This document shows, piece after piece, positions 58,000 to 64,000 of a stretch of 64,000 nucleotides of DNA (position 1 is the stretch's first letter; each line of letters opens with the position of its first letter). Made by a program: the position numbers and the translations under genes. The notes below the pieces were generated by a model. It ran no database searches. It saw only the letters and a program-made list of their open reading frames with translations, and was not told where the DNA came from. The DNA is from Actinospineispora acaciae DSM 45401 (GTDB lineage Bacteria > Actinomycetota > Actinomycetes > Mycobacteriales > Pseudonocardiaceae). Location: positions 186,001 to 250,000 of the forward strand of contig NZ_JIAI01000002.1 of NCBI RefSeq assembly GCF_000620785.1, in the 5' to 3' direction.

Positions 58000-59115
58000 A
58001 TGAAGATCAAGGACATCCGGGCGAGCGTGCACACCACCTCGATCGAGGTGCCGCTGCTGTCCGGGAAGGTCAGCGGCTACGGCCGTGAGGAGCAGCGCGA
58101 GTTCGTGTTCTGCGAGGTGGAGACCGACCAGGGGCTGACCGGGGTGGCGATCACCGGGCATTTCCTGGCCAGGTCGGTGGTGGCCGCCCTGCACGAGCAC
58201 TTCCTGCCGGTGGTGGCGGGGATGGACCCGCGCGAGGTGGAGGCGGTGCACCAGCGGGTGGGGCGCGCGCTCAACCCCCGGGCGATGACCGGCGTGGTGT
58301 CCAGCGCGCTGTCGCTGCTGGACATCGCGCTGTGGGACATCGCCGGCCGGCACGCCGGGCGTTCGGTGGCCAGCCTGCTCGGCGGCGCGCGAACCGAGCT
58401 GCCGGTGTACGCCACCTTCGGGTTCCCGCAGTACGACAGGGACACCCTTGCGGCGGCGGCCCGGCTGCACGTCGACGCCGGGTTCCGGGCGCTGAAGCTG
58501 GTGGTCGGGGTGGACCCCGGCGGCTGGCGGGAGGATGCGGCCCGGGTGCGGGTGGTGCGCGAGGCGGTCGGCGACGACGTGGACATCATGATCGACGCCA
58601 ACTACCTGTTCACCCCGACGGACGCGAAGTTTCTGTGCCGGGCAGTGGCGGACTGCGACCTGACCTGGTTCGAGGAGCCGCTGCACCAGAACGACGCGCG
58701 GGCCATGGCCGACCTGCGGGCGCACACCGCGATCCCGCTGGCGGGCGGGCAGATGGAGGGCCACCGCTGGCGGCTGCGCGAGCTGGTCGAGCACCGCGCG
58801 GTGGACATCCTGCAGCCCAACGCCTGCTACTGCGGCGGGTTCACCGAGGCGCGCAAGGCCGCGCACCTGGCCCAGGCGTACAACCTGCCGATCGCGCACG
58901 GCGGCGGCTGGCCGCTGTTCAGCATGCACACCCTGGCCGGGCTGGCGAACGGCTGGATCCTGGAGTGGCACCTGGGCATGGCGCAGGTCGGTGGCCTGCT
59001 CTTCCCGGACTCCCCGGTGCCGGCGAACGGCCGGATCACCGTCCCGGACCGGCCGGGCCTCGGCCTGGACGTGGACCGTGACGCGCTGCGCGACACGCTC
59101 GTGACGGACGGGTGA
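58000..59115 (+). CDS. Enolase-superfamily (mandelate-racemase-like) protein with altered active site
   Basis: A 371-residue protein of the mandelate-racemase group. The capping domain ends near 120 and the barrel has DIMIDANYLF and LTWFEEPLHQND as first two metal ligands. The usual KxK reads KLV (ALKLVVGVDPG), so the second Lys is lost, and the third metal ligand Glu is Gln (PLAGGQMEG). The His of HGGGWPLFSMH is kept. It may be a dehydratase with only the His base, or have a new reaction. ATG 58000 is chosen from the family start. It is coupled with the DAACS carrier six bases downstream. Confidence 0.82.
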   Translation: MKIKDIRASVHTTSIEVPLLSGKVSGYGREEQREFVFCEVETDQGLTGVAITGHFLARSVVAALHEHFLPVVAGMDPREVEAVHQRVGRALNPRAMTGVVSSALSLLDIALWDIAGRHAGRSVASLLGGARTELPVYATFGFPQYDRDTLAAAARLHVDAGFRALKLVVGVDPGGWREDAARVRVVREAVGDDVDIMIDANYLFTPTDAKFLCRAVADCDLTWFEEPLHQNDARAMADLRAHTAIPLAGGQMEGHRWRLRELVEHRAVDILQPNACYCGGFTEARKAAHLAQAYNLPIAHGGGWPLFSMHTLAGLANGWILEWHLGMAQVGGLLFPDSPVPANGRITVPDRPGLGLDVDRDALRDTLVTDG

Positions 59116-59121
59116 GCCACG

Positions 59122-60438
59122 ATGACCACCCAGACCGGCAACGACGCCGGTACCAGGGCGGCACAGGCCCCACGCTGGCGCCGGCTGGCCACCAACACCA
59201 GCGTTCAGGTGCTGGTGGCGGCGGTCGCGGCGGCCGTGTTCGGCGTGCTCGCGCCCGGTGCGGCGGCCGGCCTCAAGCCGCTGGCCGACATGTTCATCGC
59301 GCTCATCCAGCTGGTCATCGCGCCGATCGTGTTCCTGGTGATGGTCACCGGGATCGTCACCGCCGGCGGCATGAAGACGGTCGGGCGGATCGCGCTGAAG
59401 GCGATCATCTACTTCGAGATCGTCACCACCGTCGGGATGCTGCTCGGGCTGCTCGCGGTCAACCTGTTCGGCCCCGGGCACGGCGTGGCGCCGCCGGGCG
59501 GGGCCTCCGGCGAGCTGTCCACCTACGTCAAGGGCGGCTCGGAGAAGTCGTTCACGGAGTTCCTCACCGACGTGGTGCCGCACAACGCCGTGAACGCCTT
59601 CGCCACCGGCAACATCCTGCAGGTGCTCGTGTTCGCGGTGCTGTTCGCGATTGCGCTGCTCGGCCTGCCGCGCGAGGTGTCCGACCCGATCCTGCGCGGC
59701 TGCCAGAAGCTGTCCGAGGTGTTCTTCCGGATCGTCGGGGTGGTCATGCTGTTCGCCCCGATCGGCACCTTCGGCGCGGTGGCGTACACGGTCGGGAAGT
59801 ACGGCCCGGAGACGCTGACCGCGCTGATGAAGCTGGTCGCCGTCTCGTCGCTGGCGCTCGCCGTGTTCGTCACCGTCGTGCTCGGCGCCGCCACCCGGAT
59901 GGTCGGCGTCTCGCTGTTCCGGCTGGTGCGCGAGCTGCGCAAGGAGCTCTACATCGTGCTCGGAACGTCCTCCTCCGAGGCGGTGCTGCCCCAGCTCATG
60001 GCGCGCCTGGAAAGCTTCGGATGCCGGCGCCGGGTGGTCGGCCTGGTGGTGCCGACCGGGTACTCGTTCAACCTCGACGGGGTCGCCGTGGTGATTCCGA
60101 TCTGCGTCGTGTTCATCGGGCAGGTCTACGGCATACCGCTCACCTTTGGCGACCAGCTCGCCCTGTTCCTGGTCTTCCTCATCCTGTCCAAAGGCACCGC
60201 CGGGGTCACCGGATCCGCATTCGTCACGCTGGCGAACACGGTGGCCGCCACCAGCCTCGTGCCCATCGCCGGCCTCGCGCTCATCCTGTCCGTTGACCGT
60301 TTCCTCTCGCTCGTGCGGGCCCTGACCAACGTGCTCGGAAACGCCGTGGCCACCGTCGTCGTGGCCCGCTGGGAACCGGGCGGAATGGACGACGAACTGG
60401 CCGCCCGTACCATCGCCCGCCCGCACCGTCGGAAATAA
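59122..60438 (+). CDS. Dicarboxylate/amino acid:cation symporter (DAACS family)
   Basis: A 438-residue membrane carrier of the GltP/DctA type. The hairpin-1 serine motif LGTSSSEAVLPQLMARLE and the helix-7 motif VPTGYSFNLDGVAVVIPICVVFIGQVYG are clear, and the N-terminal LADMFIALIQLVIAPIVFLVMVTGI is typical of DctA. It most likely takes up C4-dicarboxylates such as tartrate or malate. It sits between two enolase-superfamily genes in one operon, so it should carry their substrate. Confidence 0.92.
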   Translation: MTTQTGNDAGTRAAQAPRWRRLATNTSVQVLVAAVAAAVFGVLAPGAAAGLKPLADMFIALIQLVIAPIVFLVMVTGIVTAGGMKTVGRIALKAIIYFEIVTTVGMLLGLLAVNLFGPGHGVAPPGGASGELSTYVKGGSEKSFTEFLTDVVPHNAVNAFATGNILQVLVFAVLFAIALLGLPREVSDPILRGCQKLSEVFFRIVGVVMLFAPIGTFGAVAYTVGKYGPETLTALMKLVAVSSLALAVFVTVVLGAATRMVGVSLFRLVRELRKELYIVLGTSSSEAVLPQLMARLESFGCRRRVVGLVVPTGYSFNLDGVAVVIPICVVFIGQVYGIPLTFGDQLALFLVFLILSKGTAGVTGSAFVTLANTVAATSLVPIAGLALILSVDRFLSLVRALTNVLGNAVATVVVARWEPGGMDDELAARTIARPHRRK

Positions 60439-60447
60439 GGAGAAAGC

Positions 60448-61620
60448 ATGCCGAAAATCGTCGCCATCCACGAGGGAACGGTGCCGATCAGCTCATCCAT
60501 GAGCAACGCCTACATCAACTTCCGGGACATGGACTGCTCGATCGTCGCGGTGGTCAGCGACGTGGTTCGGGACGGCCGTCCGGTGGTCGGGTACGGGTTC
60601 AGCTCGAACGGCCGCTACAGCGTGGGGGAGATCCTGCGGCGGCGGGTGATCCCCCGGCTGATGGCGGCCGGTCCGGAGGAGCTGCTGACCGAGGACGGCT
60701 CGAACATCGACCCCGCGCGGGCCTGGGCCGTGATGACCCGCAACGAGAAGCCGGGCGGCCACGGCGAACGGTCGGTGGCCGTCGGCGTGGTGGACATGGC
60801 GTTGTTCGACCTGGCCGCGAAAATCGACGAGGAACCGCTGTACCGGTGGCTGGCGCGGCGCCATGGCCTGGGCCAACCGGATAACGACGTGTTCGTCTAC
60901 GCCGCCGGCGGCTACTACGCGCCCGGAAAGGGAATCCACGAGCTGCAGGACGAGATGAGACATTTCCTCGATCTGGGCTACCGCGTGGTCAAGATGAAGA
61001 TCGGCGGAGCGGGACTCGGCGAGGACATCGAACGCATCGAGGCGGTGCTGGATGTTCTCGACGGGGACGGCTCACGCCTCGCGGTCGACGCCAACGGCCG
61101 GTTCGACCTGGACACCGCGCTGGCCTATGGCCGTGAGCTGGAACCGTACGGACTGTTCTGGTACGAAGAACCGGGCGACCCGCTCGACTTCGCCCTGCAC
61201 GCCACCCTCGCCGAACACTATTCCGGCCCGCTGGCGACCGGCGAGAACCTCTTCTCCCTCCCGGACGCGCGCAACCTCCTCCGCTATGCCGGAATGCGCC
61301 CGGACCGCGACGTCATCCAGGTCGACCCGGTGCTCAGCTACGGCCTCGTCGAATACCTCCGTATCCAGGAAATGCTCCGCCAACAAGGCTGGTCACCCCG
61401 GCGGTGCATTCCGCACGGCGGCCATCAGTTCGCCCTGCACATCGCCGCCGCCCTCGGCCTCGGCGGCAACGAGTCCTACCCCGGCGAGTTCCAGCCCACC
61501 GGCGGGTTCGCCGACTCCGCCGTGGTCCGCGACGGCCGGATCGCCCTCACCGAGTCCCCGGGCATCGGCTTCGAAGAGAAGTCCACGCTGTACAAGGTCT
61601 TCCGCGGCCTGCACACCTGA
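60448..61620 (+). CDS. Enolase-superfamily dehydratase, D-tartrate-dehydratase-like
   Basis: A 390-residue protein. The catalytic set is complete: KMK in VVKMKIGGAGL, LAVDANGRF, FWYEEPGDPLD and LATGENLFS for metal, and CIPHGGHQFALHIAAALGLGGNESYPGEFQPTGGF with the His base. The spacing and the GGHQ…LGLGG…FQP motif resemble D-tartrate dehydratase, which makes oxaloacetate. This assignment is from memory of the family and not certain. ATG 60448 follows AAGGAGAAA. It is the last gene of the operon after the DAACS carrier. Confidence 0.82.
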   Translation: MPKIVAIHEGTVPISSSMSNAYINFRDMDCSIVAVVSDVVRDGRPVVGYGFSSNGRYSVGEILRRRVIPRLMAAGPEELLTEDGSNIDPARAWAVMTRNEKPGGHGERSVAVGVVDMALFDLAAKIDEEPLYRWLARRHGLGQPDNDVFVYAAGGYYAPGKGIHELQDEMRHFLDLGYRVVKMKIGGAGLGEDIERIEAVLDVLDGDGSRLAVDANGRFDLDTALAYGRELEPYGLFWYEEPGDPLDFALHATLAEHYSGPLATGENLFSLPDARNLLRYAGMRPDRDVIQVDPVLSYGLVEYLRIQEMLRQQGWSPRRCIPHGGHQFALHIAAALGLGGNESYPGEFQPTGGFADSAVVRDGRIALTESPGIGFEEKSTLYKVFRGLHT

Positions 61621-61652
61621 GGGTTGACAATGGCCAGCGGTCACGGACGCCG

Positions 61653-62402
61653 CTAGTCCAAGGTGCCTCGTCGGCGGAGGACGGCCACCGGACGGGCCGG
61701 CTTGATCTTGTCGTGGTAGGTGGCACGCCGGGCCTGTCGGCCTCCGTCGATGCGGAGCTCGACGTCGCTGTAGAAGCTGTCGATGTGTTCGTCGATGGCG
61801 CCGAGGCTGGCGTCCACCTCGCCGCCTTCGATGGCATCGACAAGATCGTGGTGGGACTGCTCGAACGTCTCGGGCGTGTGGGACCGCAGCATCTGGGGGT
61901 AGAACAGGATGCTCAGCCTCGGGTACAACATGCGCATCGCGGCGGCGAGCGTGCCGTGGTGGGCGGCATCGCAGATGGCGAGGTGGAAGCCGAGGTCGAG
62001 GTCGAGGAGCTCGTCGACACGGCCGGCGGCGAAGGCTGGACCCATCTTCCTCGCGAGCTGACGAAGACCGGCGATATCTTGCCCGGTCGCGCGCAACGTC
62101 GCGCCGGCGATGGAGAAGTACTCGACCTGACGTCGTAACGCGACGATCTCGTCGATCTCGTCCCTGTCGATGGTGGCGACGCACGCGCCGGCGAACGGGC
62201 GCACCTCAACCAGGCCTTCGTGGTGAAGAGTCTTGATCGCGTCCCGGATCGGTCCCCGGCTCACGCCGAGGCGGCTCGCGAGGTCGCGTTCGACGATGCG
62301 TTCGCCCGGTGCCAACGCGCCGGTGGCGATGAGACGGCGCAGCTCGACAACCGCGGTGTCGCCGAGGAAGCCACGCATCTCGATGTTGTCGGACTCCGTC
62401 AT
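61653..62402 (-). CDS. GntR-family regulator with FCD domain
   Basis: A 249-residue regulator. The winged helix (residues 15–75) has TAVVELRRLIATGALAPGERIVERDLASRLGVSRGPIRDAIKTLHHEGLVEV. The FCD part has LDLDLGFHLAICDAAHHGTLAAAMRMLYPRL and FEQSHHDLVDAIEGGEVDASLGAIDEHI, with His and Asp residues for a metal. It is divergent from the MFS–enolase pair, and two TGGTNNNNCCA/TGGTNNACCA-type sites lie between. ATG 62402 has GGAAG nine bases upstream; ATG 62411 is also possible. Confidence 0.9.
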   Translation of the reverse strand: MTESDNIEMRGFLGDTAVVELRRLIATGALAPGERIVERDLASRLGVSRGPIRDAIKTLHHEGLVEVRPFAGACVATIDRDEIDEIVALRRQVEYFSIAGATLRATGQDIAGLRQLARKMGPAFAAGRVDELLDLDLGFHLAICDAAHHGTLAAAMRMLYPRLSILFYPQMLRSHTPETFEQSHHDLVDAIEGGEVDASLGAIDEHIDSFYSDVELRIDGGRQARRATYHDKIKPARPVAVLRRRGTLD

Positions 62403-62428
62403 GGGGAACATCTTCCACCACACCACTC

Positions 62429-62460
62429 TTGGTATGCCAAATCGACGAGATGGTTGACCA
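62429..62460. promoter_or_regulatory. Two GntR/FCD operator candidates, 21 bases apart
   Basis: TTGGTATGCCAA (62429–62440) and TGGTTGACCA (62451–62460) are both close to the TGGTATACCA type bound by FCD regulators. Their centres are 21 bases apart, two helical turns, so two dimers could bind the same face between the divergent genes. Confidence 0.65.
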
Positions 62461-62517
62461 TTTGGGGTTTTCGTTCGTAGCATGCGGACCCTGAAGTTCC
62501 AACCGGAGAGGCAGGCC

Positions 62518-63813
62518 ATGCGGCACGTCGGACGAGTTCGGTGGCAGGTCTCCGGGCTGATCGGCGTGGGCATCGTCGTCAACTACCTCGACCGCACGGC
62601 GCTGTCGTTCGCCGGCACTTCGGTACGGGAGGAGTTCGGGCTGACCACGGGGGAGCTCGGCCTGGTCCTGTCCGCGTTCTACTGGACGTACTGCGCCTCC
62701 CAGCTGCCCGTCGGTCTGCTCCTCGACCGGATGGGCGTGCGCTGGATCACGCGGGCTTGTATCGCGGTCTGGTCGCTGGCGTCGTTCCTCACGGCGCTGG
62801 CGAGCGGGTTCGGGCTCATCCTGGCGTTCCGGCTGCTGCTGGGTATCGGTGAGAGCCCGGTGTTCCCGGCCGCCGCCAAAGCAACCGGTTACTGGTTCCC
62901 GCGCAACGAACGCGGTCTCGCCACGGCGTTCTTCGACGGCGCCGCCAGGGTGTCCAACGTCGTGGCCGCGCCGGTGCTCGCGGCCATCGTGAGCCTGTGG
63001 GGCTGGCGGGCCAGCTTCGTTGTCCTCGGCGCGTTGAGCGTGGTGTTCGGTGCCGCGTGGTGGGTGCTCTACCGGGATCCGGCCGACCACGCCCGGCTTT
63101 CGCGGGCCGAGCGTGCGTACATCATGGCGGGCGGCGCGCAGGAGCCCGGGCAGGCCACCGGAGGTGTGCTGCGCGGACTCGGTGAGCTGCTCAGGATGCG
63201 CAAGGCGTGGGCGATCATCCTCGGCTTCGCGTGTTACGAGTACGCGTTCTCGCTGTTGCTGAACTGGCTGCCGAGCTATCTGCAGCTGCAGTACGGCGTG
63301 CCACTGCTGCGTACCGGCCTGTGGGTGACGGTTCCCTGGGTGGTCGCGGCGTTGGCGTCATTCGTCGTCGGCGGCTGGCTGCTCGATCGGTTGGTTACGT
63401 CGGGTCGTGACCCCAGCCGGGTGCGCAAGGGGTTCCTCGCCGGGGGTCTCGTGCTCGGGCTCACGATCGGTCTGGCGGGGTCTGCTGGCTCGGCGGAGCT
63501 CGCGGTGGTCTATGTGAGCGTTTCCATCGCGGGGCTCTCCGTCGTTGGCGTGGTCGGCTGGAGCCTGCCCGCGCTGGTTGCTCCGCATGGCCGGGTCGGC
63601 AGCCTCGGCGGGTCGATGAACTTCGTGGCGACGTTGGTCGACATCGTGAGCATCGTCGTCGCCGGCTACCTGGCGCAGGCCACCGACTCGTTCCTGCTGC
63701 CGTTCGCGTTCGCCGCCGGCGTGCTGGCGCTCGGCCTGCTCTGTTATCTGCCGTTGCTCGGCCGGATCGAGCCGGCGCAACAGTCATCCACGGCGAGGAG
63801 GCAGCCGGTATGA
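62518..63813 (+). CDS. MFS transporter of the anion:cation symporter type
   Basis: A 431-residue 12-helix carrier. GIGIVVNYLDRTALSFAG-like VGIVVNYLDRTALSFAGTSVREEFGLTTGELGLVLSAFYWTYCASQLPVGLLLDRMGVR is the signature of the ACS family (tartrate, galactonate and glucarate carriers), and LLLGIGESPVFPAAAKATGYWFPRNERGLATAFFDGAARV follows. I chose ATG 62518 because GGAGAGG lies just upstream; ATG 62482 has no ribosome site and abuts the operators. It is coupled by ATGA to the enolase-superfamily gene at the window edge, so the substrate is an acid sugar or hydroxy acid. Confidence 0.9.
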   Translation: MRHVGRVRWQVSGLIGVGIVVNYLDRTALSFAGTSVREEFGLTTGELGLVLSAFYWTYCASQLPVGLLLDRMGVRWITRACIAVWSLASFLTALASGFGLILAFRLLLGIGESPVFPAAAKATGYWFPRNERGLATAFFDGAARVSNVVAAPVLAAIVSLWGWRASFVVLGALSVVFGAAWWVLYRDPADHARLSRAERAYIMAGGAQEPGQATGGVLRGLGELLRMRKAWAIILGFACYEYAFSLLLNWLPSYLQLQYGVPLLRTGLWVTVPWVVAALASFVVGGWLLDRLVTSGRDPSRVRKGFLAGGLVLGLTIGLAGSAGSAELAVVYVSVSIAGLSVVGVVGWSLPALVAPHGRVGSLGGSMNFVATLVDIVSIVVAGYLAQATDSFLLPFAFAAGVLALGLLCYLPLLGRIEPAQQSSTARRQPV

Positions 63814-64000
63814 GGATCGAGGACGTCCACGCGCTCGGACTGCGAGGGGCGACGCCGCGCGGCGGCTGGGCGCGCGAGCTCGAGCCGGCTGACGTGGTGC
63901 ACACGCTCGTGGTGGTCACGACGGACGGCGGCGTTGTCGGCTACGGCAGCGTCTTCACCAGCGAGGACCTTGTTCGCGCCGCGCTGGCGGTGCTCCGCGA
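63810..64000 (+). CDS. Enolase-superfamily protein, N-terminal part only
   Basis: The first 63 codons of a further mandelate-racemase-like gene that continues beyond the window. The start MRIEDVHALGLRG and the following VVHTLVVVTTDGGVVGYGSVFTSEDLVRAALAVLR fit the N-terminal capping domain (the T-DGxxGYG strand). ATG 63810 overlaps the MFS stop (ATGA), which ties its substrate to that carrier. The catalytic barrel is not in the window. Confidence 0.75.
   Translation, partial: MRIEDVHALGLRGATPRGGWARELEPADVVHTLVVVTTDGGVVGYGSVFTSEDLVRAALAVLR

Noticed and set aside
57895..60471. Minus-strand open frame of about 860 codons, rich in His, Asp and Gly
   Set aside because: It is opposite the enolase and DAACS genes; the repetitive composition reflects codon structure, not a real protein.
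1..64000. CRISPR array
   Set aside because: No regularly spaced direct repeats with unique spacers and no cas genes were seen.

Overview
The window is high-GC (roughly 70%), densely coded DNA with many GTG starts, GGAGG-type ribosome sites and frequent ATGA/GTGA overlaps. Gene content points to an actinomycete, most likely of the Pseudonocardiaceae or a close relative. Signs of this are a homodimeric-type AceE, a DUF3052–AhpE pair as in mycobacteria, several F420-type oxidoreductases, an Eis-like acetyltransferase and an MftD homologue. Species cannot be fixed from the sequence alone.

Layout. 1–2.4 kb: the start of aceE, facing away from DUF3052 and ahpE, then tRNA-Val(UAC). 2.4–5.7 kb: a degraded copy of the tRNA 3' end, two methyltransferases, a P-loop kinase, an XRE regulator and a MITE-like foldback element. 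5.7–9.2 kb: MHS transporter, maleate-isomerase-like protein, ArsR regulator and a lipoprotein. 9.2–11.1 kb: an MDR oxidoreductase and a DUF433/DUF5615 toxin–antitoxin pair. 11.1–17.9 kb: a five-gene operon (mtnA, binding protein, ATPase, permease, mtnK) for methylthioribose uptake and salvage, with a divergent GntR regulator. 17.9–19.6 kb: hydrolase, a chimeric gene relic, PPOX protein and DUF5808 protein.

19.9–30.6 kb is the most unusual part. A 64-residue peptide resembles FxSxx-COOH RiPP precursors but has lost the FxSxx end. It is followed by a HExxH peptide-hydroxylase-like protein. Convergent to these is a tight three-gene operon for a vWA–MoxR–VMAP conflict system: a cyclase-like/VMAP-C protein, a MoxR ATPase, and a 1487-residue vWA–NB-ARC–TPR protein. 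A small membrane protein and a Crp/Fnr regulator lie upstream. No radical SAM maturase is present in the window.

30.7–40.3 kb: BBE-type oxidoreductase with WYL regulator, siderophore-interacting protein with TetR regulator, a Pro/Gln/Tyr-rich protein, LLM oxidoreductase, Eis-like acetyltransferase, a small secreted protein and a MurJ-like flippase. 40.4–45.4 kb: USP, RocE-like permease, RocD, dimethylargininase-like hydrolase and Lrp, the same order as M. tuberculosis Rv2319c–Rv2324. 45.4–53.8 kb: acetyltransferase with an OSBS/NSAR enolase, a YciO/Sua5 protein, a lone MftD homologue, a Wzz-like protein, a PPOX protein, and a MarR regulator divergent from a PEP-synthase/rifamycin-phosphotransferase-type enzyme. 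53.8–57.8 kb: IlvA, NagZ-like GH3, LysE and GntR. 58–64 kb: two linked hydroxy-acid catabolic loci with two complete and one partial enolase-superfamily enzymes, a DAACS carrier, an MFS carrier and a GntR regulator.

Many regulator genes have visible palindromes in the adjacent divergent or upstream region. Two intergenic repeat families are also visible: perfect hairpins bounded by CCCGTGAGTGG, and tandem GCGAGTCGGGCGT units.
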